DNA of 7,268 nt. Origin: Clostridiales bacterium (lineage in GTDB: Bacteria; Bacillota; Clostridia; Tissierellales; Sedimentibacteraceae). Shown in pieces: positions 1 through 7,230 of the stretch. How positions within the stretch are numbered: position 1 is the stretch's first letter; each line of letters begins with the position of its first letter. Both the position numbers and the translations under genes were made by a program. Where the stretch lies: NCBI GenBank assembly GCA_003457065.1, contig DMJQ01000153.1:9728-16995 (forward strand). Direction: 5' to 3'. Under the pieces are notes generated by a model, which was not told the origin of the DNA, did no database searches, and was given only the letters and a program-made list of their open reading frames with translations.

Positions 1-1329
1 TGATTCCTGCTCTCCATGCACCAGAAATACGGTCCTCGGCTTTTCCGTAAAACCTTTCAGCCAGTTTAAAAGAGCCGTCTTGTCGGCATGGCCGGAAAAT
101 CCTTCAACATTGTATATTTCTGCATTGATGTGAATGTTTTCTCCCAGCACCTTCACATTCTTTTCTCCGTCCATGATCTTTCTTCCCAGGGTTCCTTCCG
201 CTTGATATCCTACAAACACTACACTTGCTTCTTTCCTCCACAGATTATGCTTTAAGTGGTGTTTGATTCTTCCTGCCTCGCACATGCCGCTGGCGGAGAT
301 GATTATCTTGGGTCCCGGCAGAAAATTAAGCACCTTGGATTCTTCCGCGCTCTGTGTGAAATGCAGGTTCTCAAACTCCAATGGATTGTCTCCCGTCATG
401 ATGTAATTTCTGGCTTCACTGTCAAAAACGTGAGCATTTTTCTTAAACACTTCCGTCGCTTTTGATGCCAGAGGGCTGTCTATGTAAACCGGTATTTTCT
501 TCAGCTCATTTTCCTTTGTCCCAATTTTGCCCAAATGACTGTCATAATATTTACTCAATTCATAAATGAGTTCCTGAGTCCTGCCTACGGCAAAGGAAGG
601 AATTATAATGTTTCCGCCTCTTTTTGCGGTCTTTAATATAATATTGATAAGTTCTTCCGTTCGCTGTTCAATATTGTCGTGCACCCTGTTTCCGTAAGTT
701 GCTTCCATTATGACGTAGTCAGCCTTTTCTATGACGGTGGGATCTTTTAAAAGCGGTTTCTCACGCATACCCAGATCACCCGAATAAACAAGCTTCATAT
801 TTTCCCCGCCGTCGTCAAACCAAATTTCAATTATAGATGATCCCAGTATATGACCTGCATCGCTGAATTTTACCATCAGCCCCTCGCCGATATTTATTAT
901 CTGCCCGTACTGTACCGGCTTAAAATATTGCAGGCTTTCCGCAGCATCATTTTGAGTATACATGGGCTCGATTAATTTTCTGCCCTGGCGCATTGCCTTC
1001 CTGTTTTTCCATTCCGCTTCCGTCTCCTGAATGTGCGCGGAATCCAACAGCATAATTTCACATAGATCATAGGTCGGTTTAGAGCAATAAATTGTGCCCT
1101 TGAAACCCTTTTTAACAAGCAGCGGAATCCTTCCGCTGTGATCTATATGGCTGTGGCTCAGCAGGAGGTAATCTATATCTGCCGGATTTATTTCAAATTC
1201 TTCCATGTTGAGTTCTTCATCGCTGCCCTGATACATGCCGCAGTCCAGTAATATTTTTTTATTCTTAAACTGTATCAGATGGCTCGAGCCGGTAACTCCG
1301 TGAACTGCTCCTAAAAATTTGATATTCAT
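1..1329 (-). CDS. MBL-fold/beta-CASP RNA-processing-type metallohydrolase, 3' end cut off by window
   Basis: The frame is open from ATG at 1329 to the window edge: 443 codons with no stop, so the C-terminus is missing. It belongs to the beta-CASP branch of metallo-beta-lactamases (YSH1/CPSF73-like, COG1236 type), whose members are zinc-dependent RNA endo- or exonucleases in the cytoplasm. Visible motifs are the zinc-binding HSHIDH at residues 59-64, AGHILGS with H160, SGDLG with D185, MEATYG with E209 (beta-CASP motif A region), SPLAS near 285, ASGMCEAGR at about 346-354 (a hallmark of this family), SGHAD with H414, and VHGE with H438. All catalytic ligands therefore lie inside the visible part. 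Relatives I recall run to about 530 residues, so roughly 80-100 may be missing. The start is supported by AAAGGGGG at 1343-1336, six bases before ATG, and by a promoter just upstream. It does not look like RNase J, whose order and motifs differ. The RNA substrate cannot be inferred. Confidence 0.93.
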   Translation of the reverse strand, partial: MNIKFLGAVHGVTGSSHLIQFKNKKILLDCGMYQGSDEELNMEEFEINPADIDYLLLSHSHIDHSGRIPLLVKKGFKGTIYCSKPTYDLCEIMLLDSAHIQETEAEWKNRKAMRQGRKLIEPMYTQNDAAESLQYFKPVQYGQIINIGEGLMVKFSDAGHILGSSIIEIWFDDGGENMKLVYSGDLGMREKPLLKDPTVIEKADYVIMEATYGNRVHDNIEQRTEELINIILKTAKRGGNIIIPSFAVGRTQELIYELSKYYDSHLGKIGTKENELKKIPVYIDSPLASKATEVFKKNAHVFDSEARNYIMTGDNPLEFENLHFTQSAEESKVLNFLPGPKIIISASGMCEAGRIKHHLKHNLWRKEASVVFVGYQAEGTLGRKIMDGEKNVKVLGENIHINAEIYNVEGFSGHADKTALLNWLKGFTEKPRTVFLVHGEQES

Positions 1330-1357
1330 ATGTGGCCCCCTTTAACTATTTTTATTA

Positions 1358-1386
1358 ATTATATGACAAATTTTTCGTGAAGTCAA
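1358..1386 (-). promoter_or_regulatory. Sigma-A-type promoter of the beta-CASP hydrolase gene
   Basis: On the minus strand the -35 box TTGACT (1386-1381) and the -10 box TATAAT (1363-1358) are separated by exactly 17 bases. This is one mismatch from the housekeeping consensus. The predicted transcription start is near 1351, giving a leader of about 20 bases that carries the G-rich Shine-Dalgarno. It lies just downstream of the spoVT terminator, so the hydrolase gene is probably an independent, vegetatively expressed unit. Promoter activity is inferred from sequence only. Confidence 0.85.
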
Positions 1387-1405
1387 AACGTTATCATTCG
1401 GACAT

Positions 1406-1430
1406 AAAAAAAATGGGGCCTAAGCCCCAT
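1406..1430 (-). terminator. Rho-independent terminator after spoVT
   Basis: On the minus strand a 7-bp perfect stem ATGGGGC/GCCCCAT with a 4-base loop (TTAG) occupies 1430-1413. It is followed at once by a run of seven T residues (1412-1406). It starts 8 bases after the spoVT stop codon. The plus-strand side has no T run, so it should act in one direction. It separates spoVT from the downstream hydrolase gene. Confidence 0.9.
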
Positions 1431-1438
1431 TAGACATA

Positions 1439-1993
1439 TTAGCTTTCCATCTGTCTTGATAAAAATATGCTTGCTGTCTTTATTAACTTTTCTTCAACCT
1501 CGGTCATCTTTACCGCTTTATCCTTTGATAACAGCATTACCGCTCCTATCGGATCACCATGAGCCAATATGGGAGCTATAACCTGACTTGTATAGTTATC
1601 AGGATTAAGTTCATTTGCTGTGATTCTGATTGGTTTTTCACTTACTCCGTTCGTTGCATAAACCTCACGGCTTTCTATTATTTTTTCCAGCTCAGGACTT
1701 AATCTTTTTTCAGCATAGTCTTTCTTAGAACTACCTGACACGGCTATTACTCCGTCGCGGTCTGTTATTATTGCAATATGCCTTGTTGTTTCAAACAAAG
1801 ATTCTACATATTCCCCTGCAAATTCAGTTAATTCTCCAATAGGTGAATATTTTTTTAAAATTATTTCACCCTCCCTGTCTGTAAATATTTCTAGAGGATC
1901 CCCTTCTCTAATTCTCAATGTTCTCCTGATTTCCTTCGGGATAACTACTCTTCCCAAGTCATCAATCCTTCTGACAATTCCAGTTGCTTTCAT
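1439..1993 (-). CDS. spoVT: Stage V sporulation protein T, AbrB-type transcription factor
   Basis: The 184-residue protein has a swapped-hairpin AbrB/MazE-type DNA-binding domain at residues 1-50 (GIVRRIDDLGRVVIPKEIRR at 5-24 is the family signature). A GAF-like C-terminal domain covers about 56-180. This two-domain plan and the length, against about 178 residues in Bacillus subtilis, identify SpoVT. In Bacillus it is a tetrameric regulator that switches sigma-G-dependent genes on or off in the forespore and affects spore coat and germination properties. The GAF domain is thought to sense an unknown ligand. The start is supported by GGAGGA at 2008-2003, nine bases before ATG, and the AbrB domain begins at residue 1. 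It follows prsA after a 179-base gap holding a sigma-A-like promoter, and it ends in a strong terminator. I did not find a convincing sigma-G promoter. Confidence 0.96.
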   Translation of the reverse strand: MKATGIVRRIDDLGRVVIPKEIRRTLRIREGDPLEIFTDREGEIILKKYSPIGELTEFAGEYVESLFETTRHIAIITDRDGVIAVSGSSKKDYAEKRLSPELEKIIESREVYATNGVSEKPIRITANELNPDNYTSQVIAPILAHGDPIGAVMLLSKDKAVKMTEVEEKLIKTASIFLSRQMES

Positions 1994-2093
1994 AACTTAT
2001 GTTCCTCCAATTGCATAATTTTATTTATATGACATTTCTTTTAATATTTTCTATTATTTGCACTTTAATAGATTTTATCCTGATAAGTTTGCG

Positions 2094-2111
2094 GATATTA
2101 TTGGAAATATC
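2094..2111. repeat. Short inverted repeat near the predicted spoVT transcription start
   Basis: GATATT (2094-2099) and AATATC (2106-2111) are perfect inverted copies around a 6-base centre. The outer edge falls at about the transcription start predicted from the -10 box at 2123-2118. The position would suit an operator or a 5' stem in the leader RNA. It is short and AT-rich, so chance is a real possibility in this base composition. Confidence 0.3.
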
Positions 2112-2117
2112 ATTCAC

Positions 2118-2146
2118 ATTATAAAGGATGTTTTTACGAATAGCAA
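2118..2146 (-). promoter_or_regulatory. Probable sigma-A-type promoter upstream of spoVT
   Basis: On the minus strand TTGCTA (2146-2141) and TATAAT (2123-2118) are spaced by 17 bases. The -10 box is perfect and the -35 box matches four of six consensus positions. The predicted start near 2111 would give a leader of about 117 bases before the spoVT ATG. Because spoVT is a forespore sigma-G gene in Bacillus subtilis, a housekeeping-type promoter here suggests expression in growing cells as well, if it is active. Confidence 0.65.
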
Positions 2147-2172
2147 CAACTTTTTACATTTTCTAACATTTG

Positions 2173-3114
2173 TTAATTTTTAATAATATTTGCTTCATTT
2201 TTTAATGTTTCTAACAGTTCTTCATATTTAAATGATTTGTAGTATTCTGTCAGAACAGATTTTTTTGATTCCAGAGTAACTGCGCTGTCAACCTTTTTAT
2301 CTGTTACTTTAATTACATGGTAACCAAATTCAGATTTTACAGGTTCGCTGATTTCTCCGACCTCCATAGAAAATGCCGCTTCAGAAAATGGCTGTACCAT
2401 GTCAGTGTACTCAAAGTAATCTAAATCTCCGCCTTTTTCCGCACTTGCCGTATCTTTAGATAATTCTTTAGCCAAATCTTCGAAGCTTTCACCTTTGTTG
2501 AGCCTGTCGATAACACCCTTTGCCTCTTCTTCTGTTTTCACAAGTATATGGCTTGCTCTTACACTTTCATTCATTTTTAAATCATTAAACAATGTTTGAA
2601 GTTCTTCATCAGAGGGCTGCAGGTTTTCTATTTTAATTGACAAATAATGATTGATCAAGTATTCTTTTCTTAATGATTCTTTCAGGTAGTCTTCGGACAT
2701 TCCGTAGCTTTCCAGAAATTGCTGATATTTTTCGTCTGTTTCTAAATATGATTTAAAGTTATCCAATTCCCCTTGTAATTCTTCGTCTGTAATTGTGACG
2801 CCTTCTTTTTCAGCTGCATTTACCAGTAACAGGTCCATAATCATCTGATCCAGCAAATTGCTTTCATAATGGCTTCCCATTGTCTGCCCTTCAGAAATTT
2901 CCATATTCCATGCATCTGCACCGTATTGTGTTTCCACCATTTTCTTATAAACCGACAGATTTTCGTCGTATTCTTCCTGAGTTATTACCTTGTCATTAAC
3001 TTTGGCTTTTACGCCTTCTTCAACAGCGCCCGTATTGCTGTTTTGACATGCGGTAACTGCTAAACCCATACAAAGAGCAAGTACCAATGCAAGTGATTGT
3101 TTTAATTTATTCAT
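2173..3114 (-). CDS. prsA: PrsA-type foldase lipoprotein, parvulin peptidyl-prolyl isomerase
   Basis: The 313-residue protein opens with a lipoprotein signal peptide: charged MNKLK, a hydrophobic core, and the lipobox VTAC with the acylated cysteine at residue 23. It should therefore be anchored on the outer face of the membrane. Residues about 35-165 form a charged helical SurA/PrsA-type chaperone region. Residues about 186-273 are a parvulin (PPIC) rotamase domain, seen in RASHILVKTEEEA (186-198), KGGDLDYF (227-234), and FGYHVIKV (263-270). A helical tail closes the protein. Members of this family catalyse cis-trans proline isomerisation and assist folding of secreted proteins after Sec export. 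The ATG overlaps the end of mfd by eight bases and has a strong AGGGAGG Shine-Dalgarno, so it is co-translated with mfd. Firmicutes often carry several PrsA paralogues, so the exact orthology is uncertain although the family is clear. No terminator is visible after the stop. Confidence 0.92.
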   Translation of the reverse strand: MNKLKQSLALVLALCMGLAVTACQNSNTGAVEEGVKAKVNDKVITQEEYDENLSVYKKMVETQYGADAWNMEISEGQTMGSHYESNLLDQMIMDLLLVNAAEKEGVTITDEELQGELDNFKSYLETDEKYQQFLESYGMSEDYLKESLRKEYLINHYLSIKIENLQPSDEELQTLFNDLKMNESVRASHILVKTEEEAKGVIDRLNKGESFEDLAKELSKDTASAEKGGDLDYFEYTDMVQPFSEAAFSMEVGEISEPVKSEFGYHVIKVTDKKVDSAVTLESKKSVLTEYYKSFKYEELLETLKNEANIIKN

Positions 3115-3127
3115 GTTTTTCCTCCCT
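3107..3127 (-). promoter_or_regulatory. mfd-prsA coupling site: Shine-Dalgarno and overlapping stop/start
   Basis: AGGGAGG (3127-3121) lies within the final mfd codons, six bases before the prsA ATG. The start and stop share the eight bases ATGAATAA (3114-3107), with ATG in the prsA frame and TAA in the mfd frame. A ribosome finishing mfd would end on the prsA start, which points to termination-reinitiation coupling. The strong Shine-Dalgarno could also recruit ribosomes independently. It fixes the prsA start. Confidence 0.85.
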
Positions 3128-6100
3128 GACAGACTCCTTTAAGCCTGCTTTATAATTATTTAAGATTTCAAAGAATTTTTCGAGTTCTTCCAGAATCTTT
3201 ACTTGTTCTGTAGAATCTAATTTATATTTAATAACAGGTTCCTTCGAAACGTCAAATTTGATTTTTGTATTATAATTTTCGATCAAGAAACCTATTACGT
3301 CCTGATTTAGATCATTGTTGGAATACAACTCAATGTTAACCGTAATTCCTGACTGCGTTATGGATTTTACATGCAGTTTCTTACACAGTGACTTTATATA
3401 AGAAATATTCAGAAGATTGTCAACCTGTTTAGGCGGATTGCCGAAGCGGTCGATAATTTCCTCAGTAATATCGTAAATATCATCTTTACTTGTTGTAGCC
3501 GCTATTTTCTTATATATTTCTATTTTTTGTTCTTCATTTTCAATATATGTTGAAGGAATGTAGCCGTCAACACTTAAATCTACGGTAGTTTCAATATCCT
3601 CATCTTCATTTATCTTGCCCTGAAGCTCTTTTACTGCCCTGTCTAAGAATTTGACATACAAATCGTAACCTATGGCAAGCATATGGCCATGCTGCTCGGC
3701 TCCCAGTATATTTCCGCAGCCTCTTATTTCCAGGTCTCTCATTGCTATTTTAAAGCCTGATCCGAATTCGGTAAATTCCTTTATCGCCTTCAGCCTTTTA
3801 TCTGCCACTTCAGACAGCATTTTATCTCTTTCATAGGTCAGGTAAGCAAATGATACCTTGTTCGACCTTCCTATTCTTCCCCTCAGCTGATACAGCTGCG
3901 AAAGTCCAAGGTGGTCCGAGTTGTCTATGATGAGTGTATTTACATTCGGAATATCCATTCCGGTTTCAATGATTGTCGTACACACCAATATATCATATTC
4001 CTTTTGAACAAATTCAAGCATTATGTTTTCAAGGTGTCTTTCGTTCATTTGTCCGTGGGCTACAGCTATTCTTGCGTCCGGCACCAATTTTTGAATGTTT
4101 GACGCAGCACTGTCAATATCCACCACTTTGTTGTGAACATAATAGATCTGGCCGCCTCTTGAAAGTTCCTTTTCAATTGCGTCTTTAATTATTCCTTCAT
4201 TATACTCTATAACGTACGTCTGAATAGGAAGCCTGTCTCCCGGAGGCTCGGATATTATGCTCATATCCCTTACTCCGATCATCGACATGTGCAGTGTCCT
4301 CGGTATAGGCGTCGCTGAAAGAGTCAGCACGTCTATGTTTGTTTTAAGCTGTTTGATAAGCTCCTTATGCTTTACTCCGAACCTCTGTTCTTCGTCTATT
4401 ATCAGGAGCCCCAGATCTTTAAACTTCAGCTCTTTTGACAAAAGTTTGTGTGTTCCAACCACAATATCAATAATCCCTTTGTTTAAATCATTGATAATCT
4501 TGTTTTGCTGGTACTGGGTTCTAAACCTTGACAGCATTTCGATTTTAACAGGATATCCGCGGAATCTGTCCACAATATTTGTATAGTGCTGCTGAGCCAG
4601 AATTGTTGTGGGAACAAGTATCGCAACCTGTTTCGAGTCCATAACCGCCTTGAAAGCGGCCCTCATTGCAACCTCGGTCTTGCCAAATCCCACGTCTCCG
4701 CAAAGTAGTCTGTCCATACAAAAGGATCTTTCCATATCTTTTTTAATCTCTTTTATGCAGCGAAGCTGGTCGTCGGTTTCCTGAAACGGAAACTTGTATT
4801 CAAATTCTTTCTGCCACTCGGTATCGGGTGAAAAAGAATACCCCTTTACCACCTTTCTTTCCGCATACAGCTTAACAAGATCGGCAGCCATGCTTTCGAT
4901 TGCAGCGCGGGAGCGTTCCTTGGTTTTTATCCATTCAGCGCTTCCCATTTTGTTAAGCTTCGGTTTTTCGGAATCAGAACCGATGTATTTTTGTATAAGC
5001 GACATCTGGTCTACGGGAACATACAGTTTATCTTCGCCCTTGTACTTGATGCACAGGTAGTCTTTCTTGATGTTCTGGACATCTATCTTTTCAATTCCGA
5101 TATACTGTCCGATGCCGTGGTGCTCATGTACCACAAAATCTCCGACCTTCAGGTCGGTAAACACTTCGATTTTAGATCCTTTTTGTTTTTTAGCTTTATG
5201 AGTCTTTTTTCTCAGCGTTCCAAATACTTCATTTTCGGTGAGAACCATTATTTTGCTGTCATAATATTCAAAACCCTTTTTCAATTCTCCCGGAGTAATT
5301 ATCACTTGCCCGCTGGATGCCGCAATATTTGTATCCTTAGACAAAACTGTTGAACACTCGTAATCGTTCAGTATGTTGTGGAGCTTTAAGCATCCTTCGC
5401 TGCTTGAAAGTATTATGGCAGTCTTGTAACCTTTATACTTTAACCTGTTTAACTCCTTAGACAGATTCTCCATCTTTCCGTAATAAGACGGGGCTTCTTT
5501 GAACAACAGTGAAACTCTGTCGTCGGTTTTTAAAATTTTATCCTTGCCGTTTACAGATATGAATACTTTTTCAGATATTTCATTCTTTAATTCATGTTCG
5601 CTGATATAGAGCCTGCTTTGTTTAGCAAATATTTCGCCCTTTTCAAACAGCTCGCCGTACTTTAACTCAAAGCTTTCATTTAGATTTTTTATTTCCTCGA
5701 ATATTCTTTCCGGTTCATCCAGAACAAGTATGAAATTATCATCAAAATAATCCAGAACACTTACAAAATTGTCTTTTATGAAAGGAACCAGCAAATCGGA
5801 ATTTTCTATTCCCAATCCGCCTCTTAACTTGTCTTGATAGATGTTATAAAGATTTTTAAGCTTTTTTTCAACTTCCTTGGTATTGTTGAGCAACTTTATT
5901 TTGTCAAGCCTGTTCGTATAGTCCTTTTCTATTTCTGACAAAATTTTTCTGATTTCATCCTTCTGAAACAATAAATCACTGCAGGGTATAATCCTTACAG
6001 ATTTTAAGTTTTTAATCGAACGCTGTGTTTTTAAGTCAACTGCCCTTATTGAATCAATTTCATCATCAAAAAATTCAATCCTCACAGGATTAGATTCCGA

Positions 6101-6652
6101 CGGAGAAAAAACATCAATTATACCGCCCCTGACAGAAAATTGTCCCGGTCCTTCTATTGCATCCACTCTCTCATACTTAAGACTAACCAATTTGCTTCTT
6201 AGATCATTTAAATCATAAGTATTTGCATACTTCAATTCTATTACAGAATTCTTAAATCTATCTTTAGGCATAACTCTAGTCAGTACAGAGGTAATTGATG
6301 CCGTAATGACAGATTTTTTGGAATGAACGATTTTATCAAGAAGAGCTGCTCGTTTATATTCGATATCCTTGCTCAGTGCATCCACATTGTAAAGTAAAAA
6401 TTCCTTCGGCTGAAGTCTGTCCCCATTATCAGTGTATGCTTTTATTTCTTCCTCATATTTTCTTGACTTAGCTTCATTGCTTGTAATAATCAGAATTTTA
6501 TTTGCCGAGGACTCTAATAAATTGCATGACAAGTACGCCATACTTTCCTCGTTGATACCTTGAACAAGCTGGCTTCTACCGTTTTTGTAATTTTCAGTTA
6601 TCCTGTTAAATTTATCTGTTTTTTGAAACTGTTCAAACAAAACTTTGTTCAT
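3107..6652 (-). CDS. mfd: Transcription-repair coupling factor, DNA translocase
   Basis: At 1181 residues it is full length (Bacillus subtilis Mfd is about 1177, E. coli 1148). Mfd pushes or removes RNA polymerase stalled at template-strand lesions and recruits UvrA for nucleotide excision repair. The N-terminal UvrB-like module spans about 1-350 (GPGQFSVRGGIIDVF at 168-182) and lacks a functional Walker A, as expected for Mfd. The RNA-polymerase-interacting CarD-like domain lies at about 500-570 (VGDFVVHEHHGIGQYIGIE, 503-521). The RecG-like motor follows: Walker A GDVGFGKTE at 652-660 with K658, DEEQ at 753-756, SATPIPRT at 779-786, TTIIETGMDIP at 892-902, and the arginine-finger motif QLRGRIGR at 922-929. 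The C-terminal TRCF domain occupies about 1030-1130. All motor motifs are intact. The start overlaps the pth stop by four bases (ATGA) and has AGGTGA as Shine-Dalgarno. The stop lies inside the start region of prsA. Confidence 0.98.
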   Translation of the reverse strand: MNKVLFEQFQKTDKFNRITENYKNGRSQLVQGINEESMAYLSCNLLESSANKILIITSNEAKSRKYEEEIKAYTDNGDRLQPKEFLLYNVDALSKDIEYKRAALLDKIVHSKKSVITASITSVLTRVMPKDRFKNSVIELKYANTYDLNDLRSKLVSLKYERVDAIEGPGQFSVRGGIIDVFSPSESNPVRIEFFDDEIDSIRAVDLKTQRSIKNLKSVRIIPCSDLLFQKDEIRKILSEIEKDYTNRLDKIKLLNNTKEVEKKLKNLYNIYQDKLRGGLGIENSDLLVPFIKDNFVSVLDYFDDNFILVLDEPERIFEEIKNLNESFELKYGELFEKGEIFAKQSRLYISEHELKNEISEKVFISVNGKDKILKTDDRVSLLFKEAPSYYGKMENLSKELNRLKYKGYKTAIILSSSEGCLKLHNILNDYECSTVLSKDTNIAASSGQVIITPGELKKGFEYYDSKIMVLTENEVFGTLRKKTHKAKKQKGSKIEVFTDLKVGDFVVHEHHGIGQYIGIEKIDVQNIKKDYLCIKYKGEDKLYVPVDQMSLIQKYIGSDSEKPKLNKMGSAEWIKTKERSRAAIESMAADLVKLYAERKVVKGYSFSPDTEWQKEFEYKFPFQETDDQLRCIKEIKKDMERSFCMDRLLCGDVGFGKTEVAMRAAFKAVMDSKQVAILVPTTILAQQHYTNIVDRFRGYPVKIEMLSRFRTQYQQNKIINDLNKGIIDIVVGTHKLLSKELKFKDLGLLIIDEEQRFGVKHKELIKQLKTNIDVLTLSATPIPRTLHMSMIGVRDMSIISEPPGDRLPIQTYVIEYNEGIIKDAIEKELSRGGQIYYVHNKVVDIDSAASNIQKLVPDARIAVAHGQMNERHLENIMLEFVQKEYDILVCTTIIETGMDIPNVNTLIIDNSDHLGLSQLYQLRGRIGRSNKVSFAYLTYERDKMLSEVADKRLKAIKEFTEFGSGFKIAMRDLEIRGCGNILGAEQHGHMLAIGYDLYVKFLDRAVKELQGKINEDEDIETTVDLSVDGYIPSTYIENEEQKIEIYKKIAATTSKDDIYDITEEIIDRFGNPPKQVDNLLNISYIKSLCKKLHVKSITQSGITVNIELYSNNDLNQDVIGFLIENYNTKIKFDVSKEPVIKYKLDSTEQVKILEELEKFFEILNNYKAGLKESVREEKHE

Positions 6653-6661
6653 TGTTCACCT
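6649..6661 (-). promoter_or_regulatory. pth-mfd coupling site: ATGA overlap with internal Shine-Dalgarno
   Basis: The mfd ATG (6652-6650) and the pth TGA (6651-6649) share the sequence ATGA. AGGTGA (6661-6656), within the last pth codons, serves as a moderate ribosome-binding site three bases from ATG (six from its AGG core). This arrangement usually means that translation of the second gene depends on the first, and it fixes the mfd start. Confidence 0.85.
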
Positions 6662-7221
6662 GTCGTTCTAATATTATACTTCTGCATGGCACTGTCTACA
6701 TTTTTCTCAATAATTTCAATCGCCGCTTCTGCTGCTTTTTCCATTATGGGACTTATTTTATCCCTGTCGTCACTGCCAAACCTCTGCAGCACATAATCAG
6801 CCAGATCCATATTTGGATTTCTTCCTACTCCTATCCGAATGCGCGGAAAGTTACTGCCCACGTGCTGAATTACGGACTTCATCCCGTTGTGTGTTCCCGG
6901 ACTTCCGTGAGGCCTGATTCTCAGCGTCCCCACCGGTATATCAATATCATCATATATTACGATGAGATTCTCTGCCGGTATTTTATAAAATTTCATTATT
7001 TCATCAATGGCTATTCCGCTTCTGTTCATATATGTCACAGGTTTTACAAGCATAACTTTTTCTCCGTTTATGGTTGTTTCTCCATATACGGAGTTAAATT
7101 TCAGTTTATTTAATTTTACATTACACTTTTCTGCCAAACATTCTAACGTATCATATCCAACATTGTGTCTGGTACCTGCATATTCTTTACCCGGATTGCC
7201 AAGTCCCGCAACTATATACAT
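6649..7221 (-). CDS. pth: Peptidyl-tRNA hydrolase
   Basis: The 190-residue cytoplasmic enzyme cleaves the ester bond of peptidyl-tRNAs released from stalled ribosomes, recycling the tRNA. It matches the Pth1 family throughout: GLGNPGKEY at 6-14, TRHNVG at 17-22, KPVTYMNRSG at 60-69, YDDID at 90-94, GTHNGMKS at 109-116, and RIGVGRNP at 129-136. The residues equivalent to E. coli N10, H20 (catalytic), N68, D93 and N114 are present as N9, H19, N66, D91 and N112. Length is normal for the family. The start at the N-terminal MYIVAGLGN is supported by GAGG (7230-7227), five bases upstream. In Bacillus subtilis this gene is called spoVC. It is the first complete gene of the pth-mfd-prsA operon seen here. 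No promoter is visible in the 47 bases upstream, so its promoter lies outside the window. Confidence 0.97.
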   Translation of the reverse strand: MYIVAGLGNPGKEYAGTRHNVGYDTLECLAEKCNVKLNKLKFNSVYGETTINGEKVMLVKPVTYMNRSGIAIDEIMKFYKIPAENLIVIYDDIDIPVGTLRIRPHGSPGTHNGMKSVIQHVGSNFPRIRIGVGRNPNMDLADYVLQRFGSDDRDKISPIMEKAAEAAIEIIEKNVDSAMQKYNIRTTGEQ

Positions 7222-7230
7222 ACTTACCTC

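Noticed and set aside
256..465. Plus-strand 69-codon frame.
   Set aside because: It is antisense to the beta-CASP hydrolase, whose motifs cover this stretch, and nothing supports independent coding.
2025..2055. Possible sigma-G promoter for spoVT: CATATAA (2031-2025) with AATA at 2055-2052.
   Set aside because: The -10-like box mismatches the consensus and the -35-like element is about 20 bases away, instead of the usual 17-18. AT-rich DNA gives such matches easily.
2076..2087. Small palindrome TTATC-CT-GATAA considered as a terminator stem or riboswitch part.
   Set aside because: The stem is 5 bp of mostly A-T pairs with a 2-base loop and no T run; no riboswitch consensus is visible in the 117-base leader.
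2869..3063. Plus-strand 64-codon frame opposite the 5' part of prsA.
   Set aside because: It is antisense to the PrsA signal peptide and chaperone region. Its Cys/Phe/His-rich product matches nothing I recognise.
3140..3200. Possible internal promoter for prsA inside the mfd 3' end (TATAAA on the minus strand).
   Set aside because: No TTGACA-like box lies at 16-18 bases; the only TTGAAA is 11 bases away.
3911..5353. Several plus-strand open frames of 63-120 codons within mfd (for example 4257-4586 and 4991-5353).
   Set aside because: They lie antisense to an intact, motif-complete mfd, encode low-complexity hydrophobic or Cys/Ser/Phe-rich strings with no domain, and lack good ribosome-binding sites.
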